Under the pieces are notes generated by a model, which saw nothing but the letters and a program-made list of their open reading frames with translations, made no database searches and was not told where the DNA came from. A program made the position numbers and the translations under genes. Below are positions 41,862-49,684 of a DNA stretch of 64,000 nt, piece by piece; the stretch's first letter is position 1, and the number at the start of each line of letters is the position of its first letter. This stretch comes from JAVBQB01 sp031549265 (lineage in GTDB: Bacteria > Bacillota > Clostridia > Oscillospirales > JAVBQB01). The DNA lies in assembly GCA_031549265.1 (NCBI GenBank), contig JAVBQB010000002.1, forward strand, positions 744,001-808,000. Reading direction: 5' to 3'.

Positions 41862-43174
41862 ATTATCTCCTGCCACATACACACGTTGTGCCACTGCTGG
41901 AACTCTTCCAGTTCGTACCTGAGTATGTCGTGCGGTTTTGGATTAAAGTAAGCCGGATACAGCAGATCGGTATCCGCGCCGATTTCGCCGGACTGAAGCG
42001 CAAAGTCCGCGATCTTTGTACCCGGCATGATGCGCATATTGTTGAGGATGATCGTGCCGAGGTTGCGGCGCGGCTTGTGAATTTCATACAGTTTTGATAT
42101 CAGATCTTTGGCGCTTTTGACAGTCGACTCACTTTCATTCGGGAGGTTGACCATGAAGTGATAAATGCTGATTACGTCGGTTTTAGACGATACCTCGGCG
42201 GCATGGATGATGTCGTCGATGCTGATGCCTTTTTCGAGGAAATCCAGCGCGGTGTCAGTCAGACCGTCAGGTGAAAAGGCAAAACACTCGCAGCCGGAGC
42301 GGGCGAAAAGCTCGATATTGTCCAGCATATTCTCGCGGAAGAAGCCTCCCCAGCTTATTTTGAGATCACGGCGCAGCAATCCCTCGCAAATGCTCTCCAA
42401 ATGACCTGGAATCATATTGACGGCCGGGTCGTTTAGATGCAGCCGAGTGACGCCGAATTTGCGGTGAAGCAATTCGATTTCATCCAGAATGTCATCAACT
42501 TCGCGCGCGCGAACGCCATGCCCCTGTAGCGCGGGATAAACGCAATACGCGCAGTTGAACGGGCAGCCGCGCTGTGTCTCTATTCCGATGGCTGGCACGT
42601 AGGAATCAGTCAGGTACGGCTTAGGATCGAGTAAATCACGGTCGGCGGGCACGTATTGGCGGCGCATATCAAAGTGGCGCGACGGCGGCGTCTGCACGAG
42701 ATTTGAACCTTCCCGGAATATCACGCCCGGGATGCCCTGCGGCGTATTTAGAGCATGCAGCAGTGCCATAAAGCTCTCGTCAGCCTCGCCTGCGATTCCG
42801 AAATCAATTTCTGGCAGCTCGCTCATCAGCCGTTCGGGGAAGAGCGAAAAGCCGGTGCCTCCGGCTATAATCGGGACATCAGGCAGCATCGCGCGGATAA
42901 ACTTTACGGCAATTTTGAACGGCGGAACCAGCGAACTGGTCTTGTTCGCCAGCGGGTCAATATTTCGCAGGGAAACGGCGACCACTTCCGGCTGGTATTC
43001 CTGAATTCTTGATTTCAGCGCGCCGTATGGGTCGAGCTGCATATTAAGATCGAGAATCTCGACCTCAAAACCGGATCTTTTGGCGTGGGTTGCCAGAGTG
43101 ACGACGCCGATAGGGTACACCTTCATCGGATTGCCGTCTTCCATGGACATCGCCTGAACAAACAGTATTTTCAT
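41858..43174 (-). CDS. bzaD: BzaD-like B12-binding radical SAM enzyme
   Basis: 438 residues with an N-terminal B12-binding fold (MKILFVQAMSMEDGN... IIAGGTGFSLFPE) and a radical SAM domain with CPFNCAYC at about 201-208. It lies third from the riboswitch-distal end, between the methyltransferase and bzaE, as in known bza operons, where BzaD acts on the 5-methoxy compound. It starts three bases after the bzaC stop. Function beyond family and position is inferred. Confidence 0.82.
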   Translation of the reverse strand: MKILFVQAMSMEDGNPMKVYPIGVVTLATHAKRSGFEVEILDLNMQLDPYGALKSRIQEYQPEVVAVSLRNIDPLANKTSSLVPPFKIAVKFIRAMLPDVPIIAGGTGFSLFPERLMSELPEIDFGIAGEADESFMALLHALNTPQGIPGVIFREGSNLVQTPPSRHFDMRRQYVPADRDLLDPKPYLTDSYVPAIGIETQRGCPFNCAYCVYPALQGHGVRAREVDDILDEIELLHRKFGVTRLHLNDPAVNMIPGHLESICEGLLRRDLKISWGGFFRENMLDNIELFARSGCECFAFSPDGLTDTALDFLEKGISIDDIIHAAEVSSKTDVISIYHFMVNLPNESESTVKSAKDLISKLYEIHKPRRNLGTIILNNMRIMPGTKIADFALQSGEIGADTDLLYPAYFNPKPHDILRYELEEFQQWHNVCMWQEII

Positions 43175-43177
43175 AAT

Positions 43178-44692
43178 TCACTCCAGCAGCAGCAGTCCGA
43201 AATATTTGACGTAATCGTTGCGGTTCAGCGTCCGAAGCTGGACGCCCGCGCGTCTGACTGTTTCGAAAACGTCAATGCCCGCCGCCTCCATGGATACACG
43301 CGCTTTGCCCGGCTGAGAGCAGCTATCTCCGTTTGCTTTGGCGCAGGTATCACACAAACTGCACGGCCCTGCCCAGTATGCCAGCGCCTTGTGCCAGCCG
43401 CTGAGAAATGCGGTTTTCTCGGCCTCGAGCATTTTTTTCTGAAAATCCCGAGTCGGAGGAGTTGATTCCAAAAGAAGAGCGAAGCGGTATTCGCCGAACA
43501 CCGAGCGGTCGTTTTTTCGGGGTTCGCAGAATTCATGGCGCGAGCAGCCGTGTTCGCACTTTTCTGATACCCAGTCGGCGGTTATTATTTCGCTGGCGGC
43601 AAGCTCGCTTATGTCGCGGAACCCGATCCCGCGCAGTTCGGACATAAGCCGGTCGACAGGGCGCAAATCGAGTCTGCCAAACGACTCCGCATTTCTCGCC
43701 GCAAATGTCAGAGCAGTATCGCCGGACAGCGGCAGAAGCTCCGTGCAGGCGAGGTTTCGGGATGCTATCAGACTGCGAACCGCGTTTGAATCAAAAACCT
43801 TACCGTTGTAAGTGTTTATCATCATGTTCAGATCAAAGACGGCGGCTTTCTGGGGGGTATGATCGCAGAAAAAGTCGTGAATGAGTATCACGCCGTCAGG
43901 ATTAAGGCGTGTTACCGACTGATCCAGGATAAATTCCAGCTCAGTTTCGGCAAATGCATGGATTATATTCGACAAAATAATTACGTCAAATCCGCCGGTA
44001 TCCGGCCAGGGCTCAAGGATATTCGCGGGCACAAATGACGACCGCGTGTTGAGGTTTTTTCCGCGGCCATTCACATGTTGCTCGGATATTTCGATCACGC
44101 CCGGTATGTCAACCAGAGTCGCGCGGCAGTCGGGAAATCTGTCAAGAAACGCCGAGGACATCGCGCCGGAACCCGCGCCGATATCAAGCACGCGGCCAAC
44201 AGGGGAGGCGAGGGAGAAGATTTTGATAATCTCCGTCGCCTTGACCCGCGCAACATCGTCCATGGCCTTTATGTAGCGCTCGCGCCGGGTGCGCAAATCT
44301 TCATCCGGGCAAAACGCGGTTCGCCCGCCGGTTTCCAGCACGCCGCGCAATTCGCTCCAACTCTCGCCGAGTTGCTTGCGCCACAGGATCGAGTTGCCCT
44401 GATACTCCGGAGAGCCTTTAAGCAGATGCTGCCTGGCTATCAGCGAATTGCAGCAAACGCCGTCATAAATCACGACGAGCCCCAGCGCTTCAAGAGCGCG
44501 CATATATCTGTCGAGCGAGGCGGGATGCAGCCGGAGAGAAACGGAGAGGTCTAAGATAGAACAGCCGTCAGGTTCTAGATAATCGAACAAGCCGAGTTCG
44601 ACTGCGGCGAACAGCGTCTCAGAATGCCAATACGCGGTGGCGATGTCCTCGAGATACTGCGCGCCGGACGACTGCGGGTCATAATCAAGCAT
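43178..44692 (-). CDS. bzaC: BzaC-like O-methyltransferase fused to DUF2284
   Basis: 504 residues. Residues 1-95 resemble the dimerisation domain of hydroxyindole-type O-methyltransferases, and 105-310 the catalytic domain with SAM motif VLDIGAGSGAMSSAFL. In the bza pathway BzaC methylates 5-hydroxybenzimidazole to the 5-methoxy form. The C-terminal ~170 residues are a DUF2284 putative metal-binding domain: CEHGCSRHEFC, then AGPCSLCDTCAKANGDSC and SMEAAGIDVFETVR, ending YFGLLLLE. Start at 44692 with GGGAG nine bases upstream, overlapping cobT by eight bases. What DUF2284 does here is unknown. Confidence 0.85.
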   Translation of the reverse strand: MLDYDPQSSGAQYLEDIATAYWHSETLFAAVELGLFDYLEPDGCSILDLSVSLRLHPASLDRYMRALEALGLVVIYDGVCCNSLIARQHLLKGSPEYQGNSILWRKQLGESWSELRGVLETGGRTAFCPDEDLRTRRERYIKAMDDVARVKATEIIKIFSLASPVGRVLDIGAGSGAMSSAFLDRFPDCRATLVDIPGVIEISEQHVNGRGKNLNTRSSFVPANILEPWPDTGGFDVIILSNIIHAFAETELEFILDQSVTRLNPDGVILIHDFFCDHTPQKAAVFDLNMMINTYNGKVFDSNAVRSLIASRNLACTELLPLSGDTALTFAARNAESFGRLDLRPVDRLMSELRGIGFRDISELAASEIITADWVSEKCEHGCSRHEFCEPRKNDRSVFGEYRFALLLESTPPTRDFQKKMLEAEKTAFLSGWHKALAYWAGPCSLCDTCAKANGDSCSQPGKARVSMEAAGIDVFETVRRAGVQLRTLNRNDYVKYFGLLLLE

Positions 44693-45740
44693 TTTTATCA
44701 ACTCCCGCCTGCTCAAAGGTCAGTACTTTACCGATGACTTGAGCGGCGCTTTCGACTATGTTCATGGCAAGCGCGGCGCCTGTGCCTTCTCCCAGCCTGA
44801 GGTTAAGATCGAGCAGGGGAGACAGCCCAAGCGCTCGCCACATGTGGATATGCCCCGCCTCGACAGAGCGGTGCGACGCTATCATGTACCCTGCGCACTC
44901 CGGGGCTATTGCCTTCGCGATCAGCGCGCCCGCCGTGGATATGAAGCCGTCAACCACAACGGCGGTCGAATGCTGCGCCGCGCCGAGTATCAGCCCCGCT
45001 ATGCCGCCGATCTCCAGGCCGCCGATTTTGGATAGTACGTCGATCGGGTCAGATTTATTCGGGCGATTGAGCGCGATCGCCTTCTCGATGGTCTCGATCT
45101 TATGAGTGAACGCCGCGTCGTCAATTCCTGTACCTTTGCCGGTCGCGTCGCTGACCGGGATGTCGGCCAGAACCGAAAGAATCGCGCTGCTGGGCGTCGT
45201 ATTGCCAATACCCATATCGCCGGTGCCGAGCAGGTTCGCGCCGTCAGCGATCAGATCATGCGCGATGTTTATTCCGGCTTCAATTGCCGCAATCGCATCT
45301 TTGCGCGTCATTGCCTGGCCTTTGGCCATATTCCGGGTTCCGAAGGCGACCTTGCGGTCTAAAACGCTCCCGGCCTCAGTCAGGGCGGACATATCCGCCG
45401 CGATGCCAAGGTCGGCAATGACGACGCGCGCGCCCGCTACTCGTGATAAAACATTTATCGCAGCACCGCCGCGTACGAAATTGTCGACCATCTGCGGGGT
45501 AACCGACTGCGGAAACGCGCTGACGCCTTCGTCGCACACGCCGTGATCTCCGGCCATTGTGACAATGACTTTGTTGTCGACTTTCGGCTGGAGAGTCTGC
45601 TGAATCGCCGCGAGCTGTTCAGCCAGATCGAGCAATCCGCCGAGACTGCCGCGCGGTATTGCCAGCGTATCTAGATAAGCGCGCGCCTTTTGCCGCCAAT
45701 CAGGACTCACGGGCGAGATTTTTAAATCAGAGAGCCTCAT
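44685..45740 (-). CDS. cobT: Nicotinate-nucleotide:dimethylbenzimidazole phosphoribosyltransferase
   Basis: Activates the lower-ligand base to its alpha-ribotide for cobamide assembly. 351 residues with GTGDMGIGNTTPSSAI, the GGLEIGGIAGLILGA segment, GYMIASHRSVEAGH and the catalytic Glu in RLGEGTGAALAM. The ATG at 45740 shares a base with the bzaB stop (TAATG), so translation is coupled. A longer frame upstream lacks CobT similarity. Its position after bzaB matches the E. limosum operon. Confidence 0.95.
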   Translation of the reverse strand: MRLSDLKISPVSPDWRQKARAYLDTLAIPRGSLGGLLDLAEQLAAIQQTLQPKVDNKVIVTMAGDHGVCDEGVSAFPQSVTPQMVDNFVRGGAAINVLSRVAGARVVIADLGIAADMSALTEAGSVLDRKVAFGTRNMAKGQAMTRKDAIAAIEAGINIAHDLIADGANLLGTGDMGIGNTTPSSAILSVLADIPVSDATGKGTGIDDAAFTHKIETIEKAIALNRPNKSDPIDVLSKIGGLEIGGIAGLILGAAQHSTAVVVDGFISTAGALIAKAIAPECAGYMIASHRSVEAGHIHMWRALGLSPLLDLNLRLGEGTGAALAMNIVESAAQVIGKVLTFEQAGVDKNA

Positions 45741-47017
45741 TAGGCAATACCAAAGTATTCTGCCGCGATATCGCAGGCGCACTTTTCGCCGCATACCGCG
45801 CAGCCGCTGTCGTGGGAATGTGACGCCGCCGCCGCGAGCCTGTCGGGAGTGAGCGCCAGCTCGATCTGACGTTTTTGATCCTGGGCAACGCGCGCGCGGG
45901 CCATCTCAATGCTGCTGCCCCACGCTCCCGCCTGACGCCGGGCGGCGTTTGCTGCGTTTGCCGCAATTCTCGCGGATATGACGCCGGTACGGACATCCTC
46001 CTCGTTGGGCAGGCCGAGATGCTCAGCCGGTGTCAAATAACACAGGAAATCCGCGCCGCAGATACCCGCGTAAGCTCCGCCAATTGCCGCCGTGATGTTG
46101 TCATAGCCAGGCGCGACGTCGGTAGCCAAAAAGCCGAGAATGAAGTACGGAGTGTTGTGGCACAGCCGTTTCTGGAGCATCATGGTAGTTTCGATATGAT
46201 TGAGCGGCACATGGCCGGGGCCCTCTACCATGACCTGAACTCCCGCTTTGAGCGCGCGTTTGCATAGCTCGCCGGCGATGATGAGTCCCTTGAGCTGAAC
46301 GGCATCCAGTGAGTCGGCGGTACAGCCGGGACGAACAGCGTCGCCGACAGACAGAGTGACGTCGTGGCGCTTCATAATGTCGAGCAGCCGGTCAAATTGT
46401 TCGTACAACGGGTTTTCCTTTTGGTTGTGCAGCATCCAGGCTGTCATAAACGAGCCGCCGCGGCTGACGATTTCCGTAACGCGCCCGGTCATTTGCAGCG
46501 TTCTGATGACATCGAGGGTGAGCGCCGAATGTATGGCCATAAAATCCAAGCCATCGGCGGCTTGCTGCTCGATGGTGTCGAACAAGTCGTCGGTGTCCAT
46601 CGCGACGATGCTGCCGTGTTTCTTGATCGCGTTGACGCCCGCCTGATAAAGCGGCACTCCGCCGACCGCCACGTTTGCGAGTGAGAGAGTCTGCCGGCGC
46701 ATTGCGGTTATATCTCCGCCGGTGCTCAGATCCATAAACGAGTCGCATCCCGCCGCCTCGGCTATGCGGCATTTTTCGGCCTCCATTTCACGCTGGGCGC
46801 GGTCATTGGATGTTCCGATCAGCGCGTTTACCTTGACAGACAGACCTTTTCCGATGCCGCATATGTTACTGCGCGAGCGGTTCAGGTTCTTGGGTATAAC
46901 AATTGTCCCTTCGGCGATGCAGTCACGGATATATTGCGGGCTGACCGACTCCTTTGCGGCGACGATCTCCATCTCTTCGGTAACCTTACCGGCACGCGCA
47001 TGCTCCATCTGAGTCAT
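45740..47017 (-). CDS. bzaB: BzaB-like ThiC paralogue
   Basis: 425 residues of the ThiC radical SAM family. ThiC converts aminoimidazole ribotide to the thiamine pyrimidine; BzaA and BzaB together (or BzaF alone) rearrange the same substrate to 5-hydroxybenzimidazole. Seen: DLSTGGDITAMR, VEGPGHVPLNHIETTM, and the C-terminal cluster motif CAVCGEKC. Two ThiC paralogues in tandem before cobT argue strongly for the Bza role rather than thiamine synthesis. AAGGAG site before the ATG. A/B naming is by order. Confidence 0.87.
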   Translation of the reverse strand: MTQMEHARAGKVTEEMEIVAAKESVSPQYIRDCIAEGTIVIPKNLNRSRSNICGIGKGLSVKVNALIGTSNDRAQREMEAEKCRIAEAAGCDSFMDLSTGGDITAMRRQTLSLANVAVGGVPLYQAGVNAIKKHGSIVAMDTDDLFDTIEQQAADGLDFMAIHSALTLDVIRTLQMTGRVTEIVSRGGSFMTAWMLHNQKENPLYEQFDRLLDIMKRHDVTLSVGDAVRPGCTADSLDAVQLKGLIIAGELCKRALKAGVQVMVEGPGHVPLNHIETTMMLQKRLCHNTPYFILGFLATDVAPGYDNITAAIGGAYAGICGADFLCYLTPAEHLGLPNEEDVRTGVISARIAANAANAARRQAGAWGSSIEMARARVAQDQKRQIELALTPDRLAAAASHSHDSGCAVCGEKCACDIAAEYFGIA

Positions 47018-47111
47018 ATGTAAGCTCCTTAATATTCAAGTTATTGTAAAAGCCGGGTCGCGAAATTAAAAGCGATATCGCTGGCGGTTCAGCATTGAGA
47101 CACCTATTTGC

Positions 47112-48416
47112 TTAACATTCGTGAACGCTTTCCAGATTGAGGTATTGAGACACAATATCCATCGCGCAGTAAGGACCGCACATTGTGCACTTAGACGAGA
47201 AGTCGCCGCTGCGCTCCCTCCAGACGCGTTCCGTTGTCTGCGGGTCGACCGAGAGCTCAATCTGGCGCGGCCAGTCCAGGTTTTTCCGAGCGACAGACAT
47301 GTCGAGATCCCATTTGACCGCCTGTGGAAGTGCGCGCCCAAGGTCTCCGGCATGGGCGGCAATCCTTGCGGCGATAACGCCGTCATGTACCTGCGACGCG
47401 TTAGGCATTCCAATGTGTTCGGCTGGTGTGACGTAGCACAAGAAGTCCGCGCCCGCCCAAGCGCTGATCGCGCCGCCGATTGCCGCGCTTATGTGGTCGT
47501 AGCCCACCGCGCAGTCGTTGACCAGCGGGCCGAATACGAAATATGGAGCGCCATGGCAGAGTCTCTTTTGCAGCGCGACCGTTGTTTTAAGCTGATCGAC
47601 CGGGACGTGACCCGGGCCTTTTACCATGACCTGAACGCCGGCCGCCTGAGCTCTTGAGACCAGTTCGCCGAGAACGACCATCTCATGTACCTGCGCGCCG
47701 TCAAGCGAATCATACAGACAGCCTGGGCGCATACCATCAGCAAAGCTGAGGGTTACGTCGTATTTAGCCGCGATTTCCAGCACGCGGTCGAATTGTTCGT
47801 ATAACGGGTTTTCTTTCTGATTATGCAGCATCCAGCCAATAAGATGCGAGCCACCGTAGCTTACCAGAGGGTCGATCCTGCCTTCGCGCTTGGCACGGGC
47901 GACAATATCCATCGTAGTTCCGCAGTGCAGTGCGAGGAAATCGACACCGGCGGCGGCGTGATGCTCCAGCGCGCTGAAAATATCATCCGCGGTCATTTTC
48001 AGGGATGTACCGTATTTTTGTTTGGCGTCAGCCAGAGCGTGATATAGCGGCAGGGTGCCGACGGGTCTGTCCGACGCCGCGAGGGTTTTTGTCAGCATCC
48101 CGGCAATGTCGCCGTTGCAGCTGAGATCCATGATAGCGTCAGTCCGGGCGCTTACCGCCGCGCTGATTTTTGCGAGCTCGTCCTCAATTGAAGCGTCTTT
48201 TCCATACAGGCCGACGCTGGCGCTGACCTTTGTGGTCAGTCCGGCTCCGACTGCTATCGGTGCCGACTTTGAGTTGACGTTACTGCCGAGAATTACTGTG
48301 ATACCCTCGGCGACTCCCTGGCGCACAAGCTCCGGGTCCATACCCTCGCGGGCCGCCGCCTGGAATATTTCCGGAGTGATCTCGCCCTCGATTGCGCGTT
48401 GTCTCAGTAGCTTCAT
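47112..48416 (-). CDS. bzaA: BzaA-like ThiC paralogue
   Basis: 434 residues, first gene of the operon. ThiC-family stretches: DLSCNGDIAGM, YGGSHLIGWMLHNQKENPLY, KGPGHVPVDQLKTTV, AIGGAISAWAGADFLCYVTP and cluster motif CTMCGPYC at the end. Probably acts with BzaB to make 5-hydroxybenzimidazole from aminoimidazole ribotide. Start at 48416 is set by AAAGGGG; the longer open frame runs back into the riboswitch. Expression is expected to fall when cobalamin is plentiful. Confidence 0.88.
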   Translation of the reverse strand: MKLLRQRAIEGEITPEIFQAAAREGMDPELVRQGVAEGITVILGSNVNSKSAPIAVGAGLTTKVSASVGLYGKDASIEDELAKISAAVSARTDAIMDLSCNGDIAGMLTKTLAASDRPVGTLPLYHALADAKQKYGTSLKMTADDIFSALEHHAAAGVDFLALHCGTTMDIVARAKREGRIDPLVSYGGSHLIGWMLHNQKENPLYEQFDRVLEIAAKYDVTLSFADGMRPGCLYDSLDGAQVHEMVVLGELVSRAQAAGVQVMVKGPGHVPVDQLKTTVALQKRLCHGAPYFVFGPLVNDCAVGYDHISAAIGGAISAWAGADFLCYVTPAEHIGMPNASQVHDGVIAARIAAHAGDLGRALPQAVKWDLDMSVARKNLDWPRQIELSVDPQTTERVWRERSGDFSSKCTMCGPYCAMDIVSQYLNLESVHEC

Positions 48417-48437
48417 TTGAAAAACCCCTTTCAGCAT

Positions 48438-48474
48438 AAAAAAATAGCCCCAAGCTCCATAAGGAGCCGGGACT
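48438..48474 (-). terminator. Riboswitch expression-platform terminator
   Basis: Minus-strand stem AGTCCC-GGCTCC / GGAGCT-TGGGGCT with loop TTAT, then ATTTTTTT. It lies between the B12 aptamer and bzaA, so control is probably transcriptional. Confidence 0.8.
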
Positions 48475-48477
48475 TTA

Positions 48478-48655
48478 CCATGATCCGTTATCTCGTCTTG
48501 GGCAGGTCTCCTGGCTAGCGGATCATCGAGACACGCGGCCTTCCCAGACTGACGTCCAGTGGCAAATTCGCGCGTACTAACCGCATACAGTGGTGGGACC
48601 GCAACAATTGTTTTTCCTATTCTCCCGAATTTCGGGCACCCAAGCGAATCAATAT
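48478..48655 (-). promoter_or_regulatory. Cobalamin riboswitch of the bza operon
   Basis: On the minus strand, in order: GGGTGCCCGAAA, GGGAGAATAGGAA, GCGGTCCCACCACTGTA, GCCACTGG, GGGAAGGCC and the B12 box AGCCAGGAGACCTGCC (48501-48516). This is the full series of cobalamin-aptamer conserved elements. It is followed by a terminator and bzaA. Confidence 0.93.
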
Positions 48656-48668
48656 TGAATTGATTTTT

Positions 48669-48696
48669 ATTATACACACCAGGATTCGTTTGTCAA
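48669..48696 (-). promoter_or_regulatory. SigA promoter of the bza operon
   Basis: Minus-strand TTGACA (48691-48696), 16 bases, TATAAT (48669-48674), directly upstream of the riboswitch. Confidence 0.85.
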
Positions 48697-49331
48697 TTGT
48701 GAATTATTGCTGTATCTCAAGGGCGTTTCCGAAAAATGTATTAAGTAGGGGTTGGTTATTGCTCGGAGGAAGCAGTGTCAATAGCGATCTTATTGATTCT
48801 GGGACAGAGTCGGAAATACGCGGAAAATAATTCAATTATCTGCTGTAGCTTATCTCAGTTTGTATAATAAACTGCATGATTGGTGCAAAATTACCAGATC
48901 CATCAATAGACTAATTCAATATAATATTCCTCTCTGGCAGACTGAATTTCCGGCACAACTGAACTCGTACGGTCACGTCACCGGAACCCAAATACCCTGC
49001 GGATGGAAACTGGCGTAAACTGAGATATTCGATTAAATACTGACAAAAATACAGTCTGTGAGACAGCATGAAGCTATTCGCAATAGCACAAATTCGTATT
49101 ATATCCCAGTCGAAATGAATCCATTGTGAACTTATGGGGACTCTGCAACGCATTGTGTATTTTTGATTTAAAAATCTCCTTGAAACTCAGTTGTGAGCTC
49201 CAAGAGACATGTGTTAATACCTTTTAATGATACAATTTCGCGTTGAAATTTTGGGGTTTGTACTCCCACCTTGAGTTTTTTGTATCCCCCTCAATTAAAA
49301 ACATACCCCCTCAGAGATTTTGCCCCCCCAT
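48697..49331. other. Gap between bza promoter and accessory patch
   Basis: No credible gene. AT-rich, with four C-runs at 49265-49267, 49286-49290, 49306-49310 and 49323-49329, each after a TA- or TT-rich stretch; on the minus strand these are G-runs just past the small gene at 49332. It looks like a junction between core and accessory DNA. Confidence 0.4.
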
Positions 49332-49562
49332 CTACTCACGGTCAAAGTACCAGAGTTCGCCGTCAAGGTACAGGTAGTTTGTTCTGCCTCCAGCAACGAT
49401 TTCATATCTAACGCCTGGCCTGCTTTTCTTTTCAATTTGGCAGGGATGTACATCGGTAATTTTTATATTGTAGCGTTCCCCATCGTGGCAGTGAAAGTAC
49501 AGAGGCTCGGCGAAAAAGGGATGCTTGCTGATGGTGATTCCGTCTTTATGAAACCGTGCCAT
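49332..49562 (-). CDS. Small conserved-looking protein, function unknown
   Basis: 76 residues, MARFHKDGITISKHPFFA at the start and YLYLDGELWYFDRE at the end. The composition (His, Tyr, Trp, balanced charge) looks like a real small folded protein with beta strands. No known domain recognised. The ribosome-binding site is weak (CCAAGA). It is divergent from the helicase gene, 122 bases away. Confidence 0.5.
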   Translation of the reverse strand: MARFHKDGITISKHPFFAEPLYFHCHDGERYNIKITDVHPCQIEKKSRPGVRYEIVAGGRTNYLYLDGELWYFDRE

Positions 49563-49684
49563 AACATTTTGTTCTTGGATTTTTAGATATCATGCCAACA
49601 ATAAACATAGTTGCGAATCTAGCCCGACATAATATATAATATAACAATATATTACTCAATGTTTGACACCAGTGAAAGGACACT

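Noticed and set aside
48911..49153. 80-codon minus-strand ORF
   Set aside because: Weak composition, no ribosome-binding site, and it lies in an AT-rich gap.
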